Assembly: GCA_001805445.1 (NCBI GenBank)
Contig: MHGF01000002.1
Span: 32,473-76,330, forward strand
Source of the DNA: Omnitrophica WOR_2 bacterium GWF2_43_52
GTDB lineage: Bacteria > Omnitrophota > Gorgyraeia > Gygaellales > UBA12090
Direction of reading: 5' to 3'
Length of the DNA: 43,858 bases
Below the pieces are notes generated by a model, which saw nothing but the letters and a program-made list of their open reading frames with translations, did no database searches and was not told the origin of the DNA. Of this stretch, positions 43,001 to 43,858 are shown piece by piece. The first letter of the stretch is position 1, and every line of letters begins with the position of its first letter. A program made the translations under genes and the position numbers.

Positions 43001-43858
43001 TTTTCCGATAAAGACATAAAATCTTCTTCGAGCTTTTTCATAAAAGCAATAACATTAAGATTTGTTCCAATCTTATAATGTTTTGTGATTTTATACGGAG
43101 TATTGTCTGTTGCCTCCGCAAACGACACATACCTTCCAGAAGTCCAAGGTGTCTGTTGACCCGCAGCCCAGTCCTTTTGTGTCGATTCACCAATAAGCTC
43201 AAATCCTTCGATTCCTATTTCTTTATCCACATAAATAAATGATGGCCAGAGCTTGGCTTTCCAGCCCCGGGGATATGCCCACCAATTTTTAGCCACCCAT
43301 TCACTGAGCCGGTCAACTAATACCCTTACCTTCACTGGCGAGCTAGAGACTAAAGAGTTTATGACACTAACAATAACCCCCTTTCCTAAAAATTCCTTCA
43401 ACGGCTCTCTATCATCAAAAGGAACTGCCTCCTGCTCTAACTGGGTAATGATGTCCTTCGGCGAGATATACGGTTGGGCAAGTAATAGTTTTATTAATCG
43501 GCCTGTTACGACATTACAGGAAAAAGAAGTTCCTTCTGCTAAGCTGTTGAGAGCTACTCCCGGCGCTGAGAAATCTACATTTGGGCCATAACTTGTGTAT
43601 TCCGATGCCTGATAATATCCGCCCCTATCTTCTGCGGCAGCAACGACTAACACATTATCAAATTTATCAAAGTAAAATCTTGCCGCCCCATCATTTCCTG
43701 CAGATGTTACAAAAATAACGTTTTCTTTTCCTAAAGAAGAAACCATCTTAGCGGTAACCCCTATTAGATCCAAGTCTTTCACTCCAAAGGAATTATAGGT
43801 ATAAATAACATCATTCCTGCCCCCCAAAGAAAGATTAACAATGATAACCCTGTCAGGG
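37060..43858 (-). CDS. Giant multidomain protein with subtilisin-type domain (start outside window)
   Basis: The open frame runs from the stop TGA at 37060 through the window edge; more than 2265 codons are seen. Numbering here starts at the TTG at 43827. Upstream codons read VIIVNLSLGG, the strand of peptidase family S8. Asn45 (TSAGND) is the oxyanion residue and Ser101 (GTSFS) the nucleophile; the catalytic Asp and His must lie beyond the edge. Further on are a zinc-protease-like HEYFH (795-799), helical repeats of about 60 residues (about 1470-1630), and a sigma-region-4-like helix-turn-helix (YNQSEIARELKITRESVSRYFRS, near 1955-1977). Five GEAGSPLE-type segments lie near 305, 330, 585, 1185 and 2180. 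Residues about 341-560 are the antisense of a toxin-antitoxin operon. A chance fusion of separate genes or a decaying gene cannot be excluded. Confidence 0.75.
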   Translation of the reverse strand, partial: PDRVIIVNLSLGGRNDVIYTYNSFGVKDLDLIGVTAKMVSSLGKENVIFVTSAGNDGAARFYFDKFDNVLVVAAAEDRGGYYQASEYTSYGPNVDFSAPGVALNSLAEGTSFSCNVVTGRLIKLLLAQPYISPKDIITQLEQEAVPFDDREPLKEFLGKGVIVSVINSLVSSSPVKVRVLVDRLSEWVAKNWWAYPRGWKAKLWPSFIYVDKEIGIEGFELIGESTQKDWAAGQQTPWTSGRYVSFAEATDNTPYKITKHYKIGTNLNVIAFMKKLEEDFMSLSENLFNPGSESAYFADFLRKWRVFKEALISDGREAGSPVASRIYENKNRDSGQLFGSKGEACSPLEDYFFMRYLLRSTMMSDSFISDDLSSLSKDRSILWTSSIASGVSKRGLNTIMPGWEPNGYKMRLPKSRSVVIITDFSLLAMFITVPLVAEALPSSWMVMTEKPEFLSNFTVLPNTHSSIRNLISMSGLQLFKEVNFLILHQLVGVSDAGVYIFERYLGEIVIANNFLRLNSRGKQIQYLPHHYSMAPYAGFPMAYIGIYRNMFKQILHNRTFNFKNNIYFCQSQAVADIYFSGSFSYSIQTGYLRGEAASPLGEDKLEKMVAVFIIDPIIPFSNLAGHLGEVKIMMTGSTVNVSSAVAGRHIAGGLFLGSKNLFWLLRAIELTHELLDSQPGESDENRTDEWYEAITGAQGYTAAYYVPENSFAWKISLDEEAGLRLREIELSEEIGRIVLLLKLYKEKNTKVQDILAWLQENKEGLIKHIFLITQPGAIVINKDFISHEGLRTQAGRDELRMWLAHEYFHKTIDQLPPKQKAGLEKSFGMSLNSKSFLSTMAKMGTLGGPYGSISSSDWDEVINSFTFFPYICEKLEAKRISWVNGRDNGLNWKDNKLTYFLRGKAGKRRIKNMKAPFTRLFFKQVYAHALQKANEGLLAIWLDSEHSIEANGLFNEKYQAYVIPENLVRVFIAGGATQGQDWIIFEGNVVITENTLRKIESGSRNVLSGIRRQQLSIEWDLYHPFKKPTKDQLILRDLYIEFSGLIETHGAQLTLELAKEHWESVVSALLVRYYAVEGVLSTKNPAVVRGNGYLKGVLAVILNYMEKGEHNLILEYLKISNTLFEVLGVISKDAFEEITELKPFLNHKKGIWRFARFWVEWKKYSFTLSALSQEEGDAAAPRNPPARFTKKPGAGEAGSPLEEKFQSRQDGLSQRYQEELRTKFRGNILGIAETGKYPLDKADSVILIRGVSAFKIKDNNDILKRWELFIENKLIEKEDVFAMKAGEAGKFNLLGFLERVQRNIELLEASGAEHSRAVRVLSKGYSYEYIKNMAAHPSLSIKERVYYLSKESDLTFDEDGGLVLEGKIAARRRIVEDFDKFGQRRGRLYPEEIRYKEWAVQGLKPAGNFSHEESELLANALVRMQEGTLNYLVMDGILTEGQKSRVINLKEFIIDGFAVKIREEERVYQGNNFSNGQIKRALFSKLFTFRRAKIFLDAGFSRRDISMIVPHHRDPLEWLKAVKPLRDKLVAGEVSMKNANVRVIGWASLPARDKKFNDACKIVSAVSPGDLLEIVNSFANLKEWWNVAGGFRDQLVAQGVSKRNANRIIIKHASLCQKWWEEVKDIADRILSLNPRLKLNSIVTKFLEINRERLSGKDFNVDDELFTIVVALLKLRNNRDTCPADFQDKKPNITSGRPRTSNISHYGFERLCEGLIKYPSRVGKLEILLKNSSERTVFNNALVGHIQSLRNVADKYKHYMLLLWNLNLKFSSNIAYSCRISLDSYQLGYPILQRCVEKFNSGRKDADFLSYYRRALERALITLRKKNMAERQRFVAAPKADEEELSILDIADFQSYNRDKRSDGECQDISDSIRVLFEQWWASARLGVEALLGQKHSMYEEADIIKIVREAYIKIEAFRCPAKQRNMINWQKLKEEYPEMQRYYKASNVFLQPFFCFFFTYLKFREGYNQSEIARELKITRESVSRYFRSQIMPAILSKKMQLSLTQARKALKQQQAEKKGKKLKLNNIKESRKRLLDEYSQFIISLGQGEVTAVPSEGLECRTTEAGYFCFLHYQCMLNLSNHRYCLRIIGSSTTQTEKFFIAQFESLERANHVEYKKIKLLADSRISYRWGSVKLDYQKGEGVFSEWNLKNNSVVFLLSANRAVENKPDNSLKAGENGSLPARLAAKPRADEAGSPLIVYGCCVRTGMTASQQGKYAAFQNIGGLGIWYREKSIGSGYYGFGVLEQQKVKVFNVMRALCRGPP
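37264..37320. repeat. In-frame palindromic element, copy E (full length)
   Basis: On the minus strand it encodes PARLAAKPRADEAGSPL in the giant gene. The ends GGCTGCCCGCCTC (37266-37278) and GAGGCGAGCAGGC (37300-37312) pair in inverse at 11 of 13 positions. An internal CCTC/GAGG and GGC/GCC stem gives a second hairpin. It aligns with copy D over about 57 bases, and both are read in the same frame. Confidence 0.8.
40254..40310. repeat. In-frame palindromic element, copy D (full length)
   Basis: It encodes PPARFTKKPGAGEAGSPLE on the minus strand. GGCTGCCTGCCTC (40260-40272) and GCGAGCAGGCGG (40297-40308) are its inverted ends. By eye about three quarters of its bases match copy E, including GAAGCCG, GGGCCG and GGCAGCCC. 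It separates two apparent domains of the giant protein. Confidence 0.8.
42054..42092. repeat. In-frame element, copy C (short form)
   Basis: It encodes YLRGEAASPLGED. The minus strand reads CGCGGCGAAGCC then GCCAGCCCGCTGG, with GGC-GAA-GCC as a small hairpin. It borders the toxin-antitoxin operon on its promoter side. Confidence 0.7.
42148..42176 (+). promoter_or_regulatory. Promoter of the DUF433/DUF5615 pair
   Basis: TTGACA (42148-42153) and TAAAAT (42171-42176) are exactly 17 bases apart, near-consensus. AAAGGTG at 42178-42184 serves as ribosome site for the ATG at 42190. The predicted start near 42183 leaves almost no leader; a second, overlapping pair TTGACT (42142-42147) with TATTTT (42165-42170), also 17 bases apart, would give a slightly longer one. 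The promoter lies inside, and antisense to, the giant gene. Confidence 0.7.
42190..42444 (+). CDS. DUF433 antitoxin
   Basis: The 84-residue protein matches the DUF433 (VapB45-like) family: [30 protein letters not shown], then [25 protein letters not shown]. The fold is a helix-turn-helix that binds its operator and neutralises the partner toxin. ATG 42190 is chosen by the ribosome site AAAGGTG and the family's N-terminus; a longer open frame from 41980 would run through element C and is rejected. It ends 1 base before the toxin start. Both genes lie opposite the giant gene. Confidence 0.88.
   Translation: [84 protein letters not shown]
42446..42808 (+). CDS. DUF5615 PIN-like toxin
   Basis: The 120-residue protein matches DUF5615, a PIN-like nuclease family paired with DUF433. 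Acidic residues expected at the active site are visible in FLIDECV (near 3-9) and ITTDLDFGN (near 53-61), followed by HPGIIVLRP. Such toxins are thought to cut RNA. It follows the antitoxin directly, and its last codons run up to element B. The gene looks intact, with start, stop and family motifs. Confidence 0.88.
   Translation: MRFLIDECVLGKTVKLLRNSGFSVITIQELGKASATNGTVINIANKEKSVIITTDLDFGNLILYPLGSHPGIIVLRPRLDTPEAIDDVHRILLSLLKELKSSEIKESLIIVDRNKYRIKK
42810..42845. repeat. In-frame element, copy B (short form)
   Basis: It encodes SKGEACSPLEDY on the minus strand (GGCGAGGCC then CAGCCCGCTGGAGGA). It begins 2 bases after the toxin stop codon and so borders the toxin-antitoxin operon on the other side from copy C. 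Confidence 0.7.
42890..42915. repeat. In-frame element, copy A (diverged)
   Basis: It encodes GREAGSPVA on the minus strand, between the end of the subtilisin-type region and copy B. It keeps the EAGSP core but not the Leu-Glu that follows in the others. The GC-rich stem CCGGCGAGCCGG is palindromic. Confidence 0.55.

Overview
The window looks like a chromosomal piece of an uncultured Gram-negative-type bacterium. My best inference is the candidate phylum Omnitrophota (formerly OP3). The reasons are an Rnf complex next to a B12-dependent ribonucleotide reductase, archaeal-type phosphoglycerate mutase, very large multidomain secreted-type proteins, and gaps filled with palindromic repeats. No rRNA or other phylogenetic anchor is present, so this stays an inference. 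Nearly all genes after position 2770 lie on the minus strand.

Layout. 107-2717 (+): a short FtsH-type membrane AAA+ protease and an overlapping lipoprotein gene. 2772-8557 (-): purN, then a complete rnf operon in the order C-G-D-E-A-B, an ion-pumping ferredoxin:NAD oxidoreductase. 8562-14260: a MITE-like element, an MFS exporter, tRNA-Thr(CGT), a decayed PAP2 copy, an ABC-F ATPase, a MazEF-type toxin-antitoxin pair and an intact PAP2 phosphatase. 14263-22881 (-): mnmG, a REP-associated tyrosine transposase between its own hairpin repeats, apgM, nrdJ, a core MetE-like protein and a LacI-type regulator. 23147-36170 (-): a coiled-coil envelope protein, a ROK regulator and a carbohydrate locus. 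That locus holds a solute-binding lipoprotein, MalF- and MalG-like permeases, two secreted clan GH-A hydrolase-like proteins, a tandem beta-sandwich protein and a TPR protein. A good sigma-70-type promoter with a palindrome over its -10 starts the locus, and the two regulator genes lie just downstream of it. 36174-36928: two PilZ proteins with complete cyclic-di-GMP motifs. 37060-43858 (-, start outside the window): a giant protein of more than 2260 residues with a subtilisin-type domain, an HExxH motif and a sigma-region-4-like helix-turn-helix.

The most unusual signals are structural. (1) The giant gene carries five in-frame copies of a short sequence encoding GEA(G/A/C)SPLE or close variants; two of these are full palindromic elements of about 57 bp. 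(2) Between two copies, on the opposite strand, sits a complete DUF433/DUF5615 toxin-antitoxin operon with its own near-consensus promoter, yet the giant reading frame stays open across all of it. (3) Gaps hold inverted arrays of very short tandem units, with a different unit length at each site (7, 8, about 10 or 11 nt). Two 7-nt arrays with an identical 27-bp core lie inside the signal-peptide regions of two secreted hydrolases, read in the same frame. A third secreted protein also has heptamers in its signal peptide. Pure heptamer tandem repeats also sit inside rnfC and the MetE-like gene.
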